DNA of 64,000 nt from Camillea tinctor. Lineage: Eukaryota; Ascomycota; Sordariomycetes; Xylariales; Xylariaceae. Location: NCBI GenBank assembly GCA_022578605.1, contig MU394055.1:190902-254901 (forward strand), given 5' to 3'. The notes under the pieces were generated by a model. That model was not told the DNA's origin, searched no databases, and saw only the letters and a list, made by a program, of their open reading frames with translations. The position numbers were made by a program, and so were the translations under genes. Of this stretch, positions 11,298 to 22,190 are shown piece after piece; position 1 is the first letter of the stretch, and every line of letters begins with the position of its first letter.

Positions 11298-12370
11298 ATT
11301 GGTGCCACAGGCGGGCTGGGGATGTCTGTTTCACGGCGAGGGTTTGTTTCCTGCGTAGGTCGGTGTTTGTTAGCAACCCGCAGTTCGGAGTGAGAGAGAG
11401 AGAAAGTGGGTATGGGGTGTATCGACGAATATGGCAAAGAAATGTGTGCCGAAGGTGAATAAAGAAAGTGGAAGAAAGAAACAATTAAAAAAAAAAGAAA
11501 GGGAGAAAACAAAAGTATTATGATTCACAAGAGATCAAAAAAAAGACAGCAAATCGCATGGCATTTACCTTAACTACCCAAAAATACTCAAGGCTGTCTC
11601 TATCTCTCTTTCGTGTTCGCCAAATCGTAGGTGGGAATTTCTTGATCGAAGCCTCGTTTGGCGCAAGGGATAATTTGCTGAATTTAGTTTGCCGAAAGAA
11701 TAAAGAACAGCGGTCACATCATTGAATGATGATAATAGAAAAAAAAGTTAAACCAGGTGGTTTTGTGTTTAATATGTCCAGGTGACAGGGGGAGGGGAGG
11801 AAGATGCAAAGAATGAAGCTGGATACTGGAAGAATGATTTAAATCTTTTGGTGAACTTTGAATTCCACCAAAGATTCACCTGATGGGAAATACCAATTCT
11901 CAAGTGTGGCGCGCGCGGGTAACTACTAAGTAACTAAGTACCTACTAAAAGCAGCCCACTGTACCATAACTCTCTCCAAATCTGCCCCTCCTTACCTCTG
12001 CACTGCCCACCTGAGGTGAAGGTGAGGGAGAGAAGAGGTTCCACATAAAAGTGCCTATCTTAGCTTATCTAGTTATCTAGGTTAGCGTATATCCATTCAG
12101 GTGAAGACTTGGAGAACCAATTAGAAAAACTCTCTCTAGTGCTATAATCTAGTACTTACATATCATAACTTGTACCTTGACTTTTTTTTTTTTTTATAAC
12201 TTACTTCATACATACGATCAATTGATACAACTAATACTAATAGAAATAAATCAATAACTACAATCTTAAAATCAAACCATTTTCTTTCAGGATTCAACGG
12301 ATAGCAAATTGTATGCGCACACAAGATATCCATCACTGTATCGCACTCGAGTCGCATCATCTTGCCCACT
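11298..12370. other. divergent UPF1/IMP4 promoter region
   Basis: This spacer of about 1.1 kb is shared by UPF1 (-) and IMP4 (+). It holds a GA-rich tract near 11390-11415 and 11460-11510 and a T-run at 12182-12196 before the IMP4 start. The leader on the IMP4 side is AT-rich. No other gene is supported. Confidence 0.5.
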
Positions 12371-13381
12371 ATGATTCGCAAGCAAGCCCGCCAACGACGA
12401 GATTATCTGTGGAGGAAAGCACAGCAGCTTAAAGAGGCCGAGATCAGCGAGAAAAGAGCCAAGCTCAGAGCTTCACTAGCTACTGGTCGCCCATTAGATA
12501 ATGCCATTGCGCAGGACAAGGAGCTGAGGAAGGACTGGCAATATGACGAATCGAGACCTGACCGCACCCTGGATGAGGAGCACGACCTCGACGACGAGTA
12601 CCACCTCTCGGGCATAGTCGAGCCCAGAGTCCTCGTTACCACCTCCCGAGATCCCTCCTCGAGACTGTCCGCTTTTAGCAAGGAAATCCGTTTGCTCCTC
12701 CCGACTTCGATACGCCTGAACCGTGGAAACACCATTCTTCCCGATCTCACTCGCTCGGCCCAGGCCAACGGCTTGACTGACATAGTCCTTCTTCACGAAC
12801 ACGTAAGTTATCGATATCCATTCCACAGCCTAGACATTTCACGTGTGCTCATCAAAATATAGCGTGGTGTTCCGACGGCGTTGACATGTTCACACATGCC
12901 CCACGGACCTACAATATCCTTCTCGTTGCATAACGTGGTTCTCCGACACGACATACCGAATAGCTTGAAAGGAACTGTTAGCGAGTCATATCCACACCTC
13001 CTCTTCGATGGTAGGTGCCCCTCAGTGGTAAAGCGTGCTGGCAGTTTTTGTGTTGACTTGACTTCAGGATTCACTACCCGGCTTGGAAAGCGAGTTGAGA
13101 AGATATTAAAAAATATATTCCCGCCTCGGGAAGCGCTGACCAGCAAGTCCAAACTCGGGTCGCGCGTTGTTACCTTCAAGAATATTGATGACGCCATCGA
13201 AGTCAGACACCATGTTTTCGTGCGGACAGGGTACGATAGCGTTGAGCTCTCGGAGGTGGGGCCTAGGATGACCATGAAGGTTTTCTCGATAAGAGCCGGC
13301 ACGCTGGAGAACAAGGACGGCGACTCCGAGTTCCATCTTGCCAACTACATACGCACGGGGTCAAAGAAGAACTACCTTTGA
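12371..13381 (+). CDS. IMP4: IMP4, U3 snoRNP Brix-domain protein (297 aa)
   Basis: A component of the U3 snoRNP/SSU processome (with MPP10 and IMP3) needed for early 18S pre-rRNA cleavage in the nucleolus. Three exons: 12371-12802, 12863-13010 and 13068-13381. The first intron is phase 0 (GTAAGT to ATATAG, 60 nt), the second is phase 1 (GTAGGT to TTCAG, 57 nt). The frame upstream begins at a TTG, so ATG 12371 is the start; it gives [18 protein letters not shown], the family signature N-terminus. The Brix domain runs from about residue 85 to 270 and includes [22 protein letters not shown] and E-V-G-P-R-M-T-M-K. Length matches family members of ~290 aa. Nothing is missing. Confidence 0.97.
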
Positions 13382-15231
13382 GCTTACCGGTAGCGACAAT
13401 CATCGGTTCTGTTCACTTCATTGCCGCCTACCCACGGGTCCAGCTTTGGCACCGGCCTTAGAGGAATACATGGCATAGGGGAGATTGTTGGATTTCGTAT
13501 CGAACCCAGGCGAATCTCCACACGACCGAATAGCTGTCCTGGAAGAGATCTTGCAAGAACGCGTCGCCGTAGTTACCGCTCAGGATATTGAAGAATTCGC
13601 GGACAAGTAGTTCTTTAGCGAAGTACTGATACATGACGGCTGGCTCCAGAGTAGTAGTCCATTGCCTCCCAGCCTATCTCTCGCTTTGGAGTAAGAATCA
13701 CACGAGTCACCCCGACATTTTATGGGAAAGACTGGCGAGTCGCCCATCTTCTATGGCTAGACTCCAGTCGAAGAGGGTTGTTCATACTACACTAGTAGTG
13801 TCTCGGACACCTGAGTTGATACACAGGTGCGGAAGAAACCAGAAATAAATTCCGAGTTTGAAACCAGCATAGAGAAGAGAAAAGAAAAAAGAGGCCGGAT
13901 CGCGGATGGAAACGTAATATTGCAGTCTGGTGTCAAGAATCGGGTCCGCATATACATAGATCAATGTGCCTAGCATTAGGTAAAGACAAGACGTATCGAA
14001 ACCCAAGGGAGCTTACAAGAAATCCAAACCACGTGGAGAAAACCCTGGAACCCTCGTGAGATGTACCGTCAAAAGTCGATCTAATGAAACAATCGTCACT
14101 TTGCTGCTACCTTTGACCTATGTTCGGGTCAGCGGGAAAGGTTGCGCAGTCGTTAATGCTGTTGCCTGGTAGTGGAATTGGTGGACATCTCAGCCTCATT
14201 CATGTATAAATTATAGATATGTATCTCAGAAGAGAATTAAGTAGATAGGATCTTGGGGATGTAGAGGCGCAGGAGAGATTCAGCTTGGCGAATGCGATAG
14301 TTGTGACTAGGATACTTATTATTCATATCTGGGGGGACTTTGACGCGTATTGGTAGTTTAAGACGGACCTGACAGCGAATAAAGTACCTAAGGTTAGGTA
14401 GATATGGAGCACACTGCACTACATGTTCACAGCCCCAGAGGGTGACGCTACACTAGCCATTCGCCATTGGGCTGTGCTTATTTTTAGGTGAACAGGTGGA
14501 TCTTAGCCAGGGCGACATGTACCTAACCTAGGTTAGTGTAGTAAGTCAAGTCGTAGGGTAGCAGTCCCGCTTGAGAGGCGAACTTCGCTGTTTGTCCAAG
14601 CCATCCTTTTTTGCTTCGCCAATGAGAATAACGTAGCTAACTAGATTAAAAGATTATTATTTTATTATTCCCATATCATGTTTTTTTTTTTTTTTTTTTT
14701 CCCTTTCTCATATCATCTGCTCAATCCGATCCTATGTTATTTATTTTTCTTCCTTTTTGATTTCATGTTTAGTTGTGTTTGTATCGTATTGTATATATCG
14801 ATACCAACTTCCCTTACCTTAACCACCTACCTATAACGACATAGGTAACCTAGGTACATACCTAGATTTGATTTTAATCACTAATTGCCCCCCTAACCGC
14901 GGATAACAGAGGGTTAGACGTCATTTCCATCATCAGTCAGCCAACAAAAAAGTCAAGGGACCACTAAAAAAGGCCTACTAACTTTACTTGGTCCCTTGAA
15001 CCTGTGCCTCTCTCTCTAAAACCTGTCAGCTGAAAATCATCACATCCGCTCCACATTATTCATCTCTTCCCAATTTCCCAAGAACAAAGCACAAATTATT
15101 CCAGTTACACCGCTCTACAACCTTTTTTAACCTTTTTCTTTTTTTTATCACGATCGCGATCAATTGAGCTTCATTAATCCATCGTCCGAGGCTCGTGATC
15201 CATCGTCGTCGCCATCACCACCACCCTCATC
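13382..15231. other. intergenic region between IMP4 and the syntaxin gene
   Basis: This spacer is about 1.85 kb. It contains a run of twenty T at 14681-14700 and one copy of the 12-bp palindrome TAACCTAGGTTA at 14524-14535. A pyrimidine-rich leader just before 15232 is probably the syntaxin 5' UTR. No gene is supported. Confidence 0.5.
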
Positions 15232-16301
15232 ATGTCTTACGGACAGTATCAAAACAACCCATACGAGCAGGCCCCATCGGCCGAGCAGGGTTATGGCTAT
15301 GGGCAGGTGAGCAGTACCGAAACCAAACATGATGATAATTTACTAACGCCTCTGGTAGGGACATGAGATGCAGGACTACCCTCAGCAACCCGCCGCATCG
15401 CAGACCTTGTCGCAACAGGATTTCCTCGGCCGCATCGAGTTCCTGCGCAACGAGATTGGCACTCTGACCAACAACGTGCAAGCCATTTCCTCACTGCACC
15501 AACGGTCGCTCGGCGAAACCGATGGCAGCACCACCACCCAGCAGCTGGAGCGCATCGTCGCCGAGACCCAGAACCTCAACGGTGGTATCCGAGATCAGCT
15601 CAAGTTCCTGGCCAACGATGCGAACCGGACAACCGACGGCAGCCGCGGGCTCAAGGAGCGACAGGTCAACACCATCAAGACCCAGTTCGAGCGCGAGCTG
15701 CACAGCTACCAGCAGGAGGAGAGCACCTTTCGCGCCCGGTACCGTGATCAGATCGCCCGTCAGTACCGTATTGTAAACCCCGAGGCCAGCGAGGACGAGG
15801 TCCGCCAAGCGACCGAGGCCGATTGGGGCAATGAGGGAGTTTTCCAGACGGCGGTACGTAAATCCATTTCACTCATTTCATTGCTTTCATTCAACTTCAT
15901 CTTCATCAGGCACATGCTAATGGAATGGCAAATAGCTCCGCGCCAACCGCACCGGCCAAGCAACTTCGGTGCTGGGTGCTGTCCGCGCCCGTCACAACGA
16001 GCTGCAGCGCATTGAGCAAACCCTCATGGAGCTGGCTTCGTTGTTCCAGGACCTTGCTGTACTAGTCGAGCAGCAAGAGGTGCACGTGCAGCAGGCTGAG
16101 CAGAACGCCGAGAACACGACCAAGTACATCGACGACGGCAACGTTCAAGTCAAGAAGGGTATCATCAGCGCCCGCAACGCCCGCAAGTGGAAGTGGTGGT
16201 GCCTGCTCGTCACCATCCTCATCATCGCCATCGCCGTCGGTATCGGTGTCGGTGTCACCGAGGCCCAAAAGGCCGCCACCAGAACTGCCTCGGGTCAGTA
16301 A
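15232..16301 (+). CDS. SSO1: Sso1-type plasma-membrane syntaxin, Qa-SNARE (311 aa)
   Basis: A t-SNARE that pairs with Sec9 and Snc-type SNAREs to fuse secretory vesicles with the plasma membrane. Exons are 15232-15306, 15359-15853 and 15936-16301, all phase 0. The first intron is 52 nt, with a perfect TACTAAC branch site and TAG acceptor. The second is 82 nt (GTACGT to AATAG). After a short Gln/Tyr-rich N-terminus comes the Habc three-helix region (about residues 40-165). The SNARE motif is about residues 205-280, with a Q-L-D-like central layer (L-A-S-L-F-Q-D-L-A-V-L-V-E-Q-Q). A single tail anchor ends the protein (W-W-C-L-L-V-T-I-L-I-I-A-I-A-V-G). Assignment to Sso1/Psy1 rather than an endosomal Qa-SNARE rests on overall similarity. 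Confidence 0.93.
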
Positions 16302-18441
16302 GAGGGGGGAAGCAGAAAAGAAAAAGACGGAAAGAAGAATCTTTTCCATACGAATAATTATTTTCTTTTTACGAAGTGTGGAAAGGGGAATCAGGATCGA
16401 AGGTATATGTTTGGGAGTGATGAGCGCGATGTTTTTTTATATCGATGGATGAAGGGAGACGAACCATAGAAACAAACATGGGAGAGGGAAAACAAATATC
16501 ACGACTGTTGGGCGAGACGACTACCAAAAAAAAAAGGACCGGGAAGGGGGAAATGAGAAGGGAAGAAAGGCATGATGGTTTTTTTTTTCCCTCTTTTCTT
16601 TTCCAGGAAATCCCTTTTCCTCACGACCACATCCATCAGATATGACACTTATTAGAAAGAGACCAACTTAATAATTCTTGGTTTGTTTTGGGAGGTTTAG
16701 TCTCCTGGAGCTTTATACCTTTCCCCCTCCCCTTCTGGGTTGGCCATATGTATGTTTGGAGAGAAAATGATTTTCTTTTTTTTTTTCTTTTGCCTGGTGG
16801 TATTTGAGAAGAAATGATTAAGAAGTGAGATCTCGGATGAGGTGATGGGGAAGGAAATAAGGAGAGAAAATGAGGGAGGGAAAGCATGATAATTCAGGGG
16901 AATTCTTTGTAACCCAATTACTGTTCTTATGTACACATATTACTTTTTTTAACATCATCTCTTTTTAGGGGGGAGAACTTTTTTCATTTTTCCTCTCTTG
17001 CTTCTTTCGGATTCAATTGTGGTTTTATCCTTGCTTATCTGTTTATTTTCCTTTTCCTGCTTTAGAATTGATGCGGCTATAACTTAAGAAAAAAAAACAT
17101 GAAACTGAAAACGAAAATGAGACATGTGGGAAAGATAAGAAGGTAAGGGGTAAGGTAGTAACCTAGGTTATATGGTATTGTATGTGACAACAATTATTTG
17201 GCTATGAGGTTAACTAGATTCGTACTTACATGGTTATACTATCTGCTATTCCTCGAATTCCAAATTCTCTTCTTCCCTTTCCCGTGATTATATCAGAGAT
17301 CATCAATAAGAGGAATCAAGTGACAACGCCGCCAATATACGTATATATATATATATACATATATACTTCTCACCCCCACACCTACGATGTCCTCAGGATA
17401 ACACCCTCCCGTGGATAGATAGAGATAGCCGTCCCGAGGAAGGGAGGGAACCGTGCCGATACGCTTACGGGAGTCAATAAGTCTGTGGCACGGGATCGGC
17501 ACTGTCGGCTGCGGTCGCTGTCGTAATCACTGTCACCGGGGATACGTACCTAGGTATATATATATTATGATGGATTGTGTAGGGGGGATGTCGATAAGCT
17601 CATCATACGTAGGGAGGGAGGGGAGCACATGTGTACGCCATACGAACACACCGTCCTATCTAGTCCACGTAGACCATAAAGTATTACCATTTTGCTCTTC
17701 TCAGACTGGTCAGGAGATCGGCGTCCTCGTAAGGATACTCGGAGTTGAAATAGTGTCTACGTCTGTTTCTTTGTCTTGGCCCGTGGTTTCTTACTCATAT
17801 ATTTACGTGTTAGTCTCCATGTAGGAGAACTTGGCAGGGAATCCTACGTATGACCTAACTTAGATGGCAGACAACTTATCTTCTGCTCGCTCTCAATACC
17901 TGGCTGTCATATAGGGGTTTCATCTCGTATCTTCATTTCGGGAGGAGTGAACCAATAGTTCTCCGTTTGCGATTCTGTCTCTCTCGGGAGGGGGAGGGGG
18001 GCAACTAGGTCGAGTAGACAAGGGAGAAAAAACTCAAACTATGCTTTCACGTGCTTCTTCGGTGCATTAGCCCTTGATCGGTACATGTGAGCTTGTAAAA
18101 TCCAAAAGCAGAGTCAAGTCAAGACACCAGGCATTAAGAGAGGGAGGAGGCTGTAGTGGTCAAGTAATTACAAGATATTGTACATTCACCCTTTGATATC
18201 AAGCACATGTATTCTTTAGAAGCGGAGGAGAGCAGTGGGTGACAAATATTGTTTATACATATATATTTTTGCATACATGTCCTGTATGTTTGAGCTCTTC
18301 TGATTAAGCAAGATAACAAGATCCTACTACCACTACACCTACGCAAGCAGATTTCATTTATATAAATCAGAGAGATCGAAAGAAAAAAAAACCGCCTTTT
18401 GATTCGAGTACACATACGCACACATATACACATCAACAGCC
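16302..18441. other. convergent intergenic region
   Basis: This spacer of about 2.1 kb lies between the 3' ends of the syntaxin and sedolisin genes. It has T- and A-rich runs near 16570-16590 and 16775-16790 and a TA-rich run near 17340-17362. One copy of the palindrome TAACCTAGGTTA lies at 17159-17170. The ORF at 17453-17824 has no protein-like features. No gene is supported. Confidence 0.5.
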
Positions 18442-20787
18442 CTACTCCGTGATCTTCGGCAGTTCCACCCCCGGCGCCGCCTTCTCAAGCAGCTTATCGA
18501 ACAGCGGCGTGCCGAGACCCGTCACCGGATCCCACCCCTCCGTCGCGTTCCACCCCGCCCCAGGCACAACCGGGGTCGGCAAGCCCGAGTAAATATCCCT
18601 ACCGGTGCATCCCTTACTGCCACCGTCGACGATATCGGTCAGCGCGCCGGCGGGGTGGGCCTCGCTGTAGAGCCAGGGGTTCAGGAAGCCGAGGGGCGGC
18701 TGGCCGGCCTTGAGGCGCGCGTTGTTGAGCAGGCTGACGACGGCGGCGAAGGTCGGCGCCGAGGCCGACGTGCCGCCGACCTTGATGACGCGGCCCTGCG
18801 ACACGACGCTGAAGTTGGTGCCCGCGGCCGCCACGTCGGGGAACCCGCGCCCCTGGGGGTTGTAGAGCCCCGCGAACGTGGACCCGAGGCTGGACAGGTA
18901 CGCGCTCACCGCCGCGTCCTGGTACGCCGGCCGCGCGAAGATGTCCGAGAACCCGCCCGACGAGAAGGAGACGGCGCGCTCGGGCTGCACGCCCACCGTG
19001 CCGCCGACCGAGGTCACCCACGGGCAGGCGGCGGGGAAGATGGGCAGGAGGCGCGTGGTGTTCTTGCCGTCGTTGGTCTGGCAGGCGCTGCCGGGGCCGG
19101 TGCTGCAAAAAGGGGGGGAGGGTTTATTAATCAGAGTGGTCTTTAGGAGGGGGAGGAATGGTTGAGGGTTCTTACTCTCCGGAGCTGAAGAGGACCGATG
19201 TGCCTCGGGCGCCGAGCTGGCCGAACATCTGGCAGACTTTCTCGACGTAGGACCTGGGGACAGACTGCTCATCCTCGCCGTACGAGGTGGTGAGAGTGTG
19301 CGGGAGCTTGTCGTCGGGAAGAGCAAGCAGGTAGTTCAGGTATTCTAGATACGGCTCGTTGGATCCCTAGACTGTGTGTTAATACTACGCTTTATATCCC
19401 TAACAGTTCTGAGTCGATATACTTACTGTAGCAGGGTCTGGCTGGCTATAGAGTTTAGAATGTTAGTTGACAAATTCAAACTTAGGACGGCGAGGGACAT
19501 AAGCGCTTACTCCTAATAGCACGTTAGTATACTGTTCTCGGAGCTGAAGACTTTACCATTTAAGCGTTTTAGGGGGTGGCCATATTAAGTCAAACCAACC
19601 AGGGAAAAAAAGGGAGGTTAACGTACTAAAAAGAGGTTAGTCAAATAAATTCGCATATATGTGTGATTTTATACATACCAAGATCAGGAACTAGCTCTCC
19701 ACGGCCTCCAACGGAGTAGTACTCAATGTTGGTCTGGAAACCAATCGATGCTGCGTACTGCATGTCCAGGTTGGCCTCAACATCGTCGTCGACGGTATCG
19801 GTCTGGTTGTTCAGACCCCCGTTGACCAGGTTGGTGGTGAAGTTCTGCGCGAGAGCATAAGGGGCAAACTGCTCCAAGAACTGGTCTAGAGCATCGTGTT
19901 TAGCGTATTCCTGGACGTCTTGTTAGTCCCAACAAATAAACTCATAATGGTTTAGTGGCGAATAACATGCCTCCAAAAAGCCGCTGACTCCAAAAATGGT
20001 ATTCACAGAGGAATCGGCAATTGTGTCACCAATGTTATAAATAGCTCGCAGACACTCGGGCGTAATCGTAGAATTGCACAGAAGAACATCAACATCTTGC
20101 GAGGGGACTTTGGCGGCAACCTTGAACAGCGGCTCGGGCACCTCATCTACGGAGAAGACCTCGCTAATATGCAGAGCCTGTGGTCGAATCTGCCCAAAGC
20201 GAGTGGTGGGCTGGATCATGGTGATGTGAGACATTACTTCCGAGGGCACGGAATAGCTGTTTCAGACAAGTTAGCCACACATCATCGTTGCCCGTCTGTC
20301 GTGTCCAGAAGGATATGAACACATACTGAAGAGTGCGAATCTGCTCCCCTTTGGTGCCGACATGGTTGTACACGCTGAAGTCGGTGTTGAGCATGCTTTC
20401 GGCCTTGGACACGGGAACTTTGAAGTTGATCCATTCTCCCATATCCTCAATATCACTCTGTGGGACCCCAGACGCTCGAAGCCAGTCCAAGACCGCGGCA
20501 GTGGACTCGTCGCGTGGCTTCATCATGTCCTTGAGCTCCTCACGTGATAGGTGTCGGCCGTAAAGCACATGTTGGGGAGTCGAGATATCGGTAAGGGTCT
20601 TCTCGAACAGGGCGGCGTTTGGCTGCTCGAGAGCAATCCGAAGCTTGAGCGTCTGGGATGGGTTGGCATCTCTCAGCTTCTTCCATCCCATGGGCACCTT
20701 GGGTAGAGACTCGACGACGACATCTTTGCATTCGGCAACGGTTTGAAGAAGCGCAATGGCAGCGCACAGCAAACTCTGGCGCTTCAT
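18442..20787 (-). CDS. sedolisin (S53) tripeptidyl-peptidase-type protease (616 aa)
   Basis: A secreted acid serine protease of MEROPS family S53. ATG 20787 opens a signal peptide ([18 protein letters not shown]). A pro-kumamolisin activation domain covers roughly residues 25-200. Catalytic residues are visible: E294 and D298 in V-E-A-N-L-D-M, the oxyanion D397 in S-S-G-D-T-G, and S499 in G-G-T-S-A-S-A-P. The C-terminal [11 protein letters not shown] belongs to the calcium-site region. My exon model is 20787-20327, 20256-19971, 19910-19680, 19512-19511, 19445-19427, 19366-19176 and 19102-18442. It totals 1851 nt, is in frame throughout, and reads P-D-L-D-Q-P-D-P across the small exons. The intron at 19970-19911 is GC-AG, and the 19679-19513 interval is best read as a twin intron. 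The domain assignment is firm; the middle splicing is inferred. Confidence 0.88.
19446..19679 (-). other. complex intron cluster: putative D1 stwintron, 2-nt exon, third intron
   Basis: Three branch-acceptor pairs lie in 234 nt: GACTAAC with TTTTTAG ending at 19626, TACTAAC with CTATTAG ending at 19513, and AACTAAC with CTATAG ending at 19446. Donors are GTATGT at 19678 and GTAAGC at 19510. Removing 19678-19626 (53 nt) joins G19679 to T19625 and creates a new donor GTACGTT. That outer intron would end at 19513 and leave a 2-nt exon, GA (19512-19511), before the last intron (19510-19446, 65 nt). Only this order gives CTT|GA|C-CAG, that is L-D-Q. Simpler alternatives also keep the frame: one long intron ending after a downstream CAG, or a weak donor at 19674. 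Confidence 0.5.
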
Positions 20788-21684
20788 TGTCAAAACAAGG
20801 GAGGGGATAGCGAAAGAAAAGACTGATGATAGGAATAGGAAAATAGCCGGATGGGTTTGGGGTTGGTTTTGTTAATATGCAGACTCCTAGTATTACTACT
20901 ATACTATTAAAACACCCGAGGACACCAACAAACGACGCGAGTCGTGGAAGTTTAGGAATGCAGTAGCAAACCAAGAGAGGAGAGGAGGCTCTCCCCGTGT
21001 TGATATACGCCGGCATCAGCCGACTTAGCGTATTGCAATGGCACGCATTGCACACGATAGTTAAGATTACAAGATGTGAGTTATCCCTGTCTTGACCACT
21101 TTTTACCAGGAACCTCACGTTTGATAACTCAGCCATTAGGGTGGTTCATTGCCCAAACTAGAAGTTGAGTCCTGCTATCTACCAATAGAGCCACCCTATC
21201 TCGCACACACCCACTTTTGCTATTCTCAAATAGGTAAGTAATCGTGCATACTAAATAGTAAATATGGGGGGTTTTCAATGTCTGATTCTATAAAAAAAAG
21301 TCGTGAGAAATTGAAAGCTGAATTCACTTGACGTACTATGTGCTAAGTATTAACCTACATATAACCTACATATCATAGTGCTGACTCATGTATAAGCATA
21401 AGTAGTACCTACTAGTATATAAGTGGACGAGAACTGCCTTTATAGTGACATAACATGTATTTGCTTCAATGTGTATCAATTACCTAAAACAATACCTAGA
21501 TTAACACATATCATCAACATCCCTCAACTTGTTTGAAAAAAACCAACACCTAGATTAAACAGATCAACGGCTAGAGAGGGGTGTGTCTCTACGCAAGGCG
21601 ATGCGGCTTTGCAGCCATCCGCCCTGCTGTGCACCCGTGGTAATATCTGACTTAGATGTGTGGGACCAATGGGCGAAGGATTTT
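20788..21684. other. intergenic region upstream of the sedolisin gene
   Basis: This is the sedolisin promoter side and AT-rich flanking sequence leading to the fold-back element. A stretch near 21140-21215 resembles part of a tRNA gene on the minus strand but is not one (see rejected items). No gene is supported. Confidence 0.45.
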
Positions 21685-22190
21685 CGATTTGCCTATTGTC
21701 ACGGTAGGTTGATACTATTGTCACGGTAGGTGCCACACCCGCCACACACTAAGCCTAAAGACATCTAGTCAGCCTTGGTACACTGCCACGGGCACATGCG
21801 CTTCCCAAATGGAAGTACCTTTTCCATCTCACGGTCGCAAATTCAATTGCAGGTGTCGCAATTCAATTGAATTCAATTTTGCAACACATAGCAACTGCAA
21901 TGCATTTGCGATTTCAATTCAAATGAATTTGCATTTTAAATGCTTTTTTTTTTAAATGCAAATGGATTCAAAGATTTCAATCCATTTCAACCACCATTTC
22001 AACCACTATTGCAAATGCAATTGAATTTGCGACCGCAAGACAATAAAGGTACTTCCATTTGGGGGGCGTATGTACCCGTGGCGGTGTACCTAAATTAACT
22101 AGATGTCTTTAGGCTTAGTGTGTGGCGGGTGTGGCACCTACCGTGACAATAGTATCAACCTACCGTGACAATAGGCATTCCGAGGATTTT
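21677..22190. mobile_element. fold-back MITE-like element with 8-bp target-site duplication
   Basis: The direct repeat AGGATTTT stands at 21677-21684 and again at 22183-22190, bounding a 498-bp element (21685-22182). The element is one long inverted repeat. About 80 bp from 21690 match the reverse complement of the right end (22097-22177) essentially perfectly. The arms stay recognisably complementary further in, through the CCAAATGGAAGTACC blocks and the GGTCGCAAATTCAATTGC blocks. Each end carries a 17-bp direct repeat, CTATTGTCACGGTAGGT, at 21693-21709 and 21715-21731, mirrored at the right end. The centre is AT-rich. There is no coding capacity, so it is non-autonomous. An 8-bp duplication fits hAT-type elements, with Mutator-like fold-backs an alternative. 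Confidence 0.8.

Noticed and set aside
21140..21215. tRNA-like stretch on the minus strand (GGTGGCTCTATTGGTAGA)
   Set aside because: It has an A-box-like 5' half, but no B-box, no proper T arm and no matching acceptor stem at the right distance. At best it is a decayed fragment.
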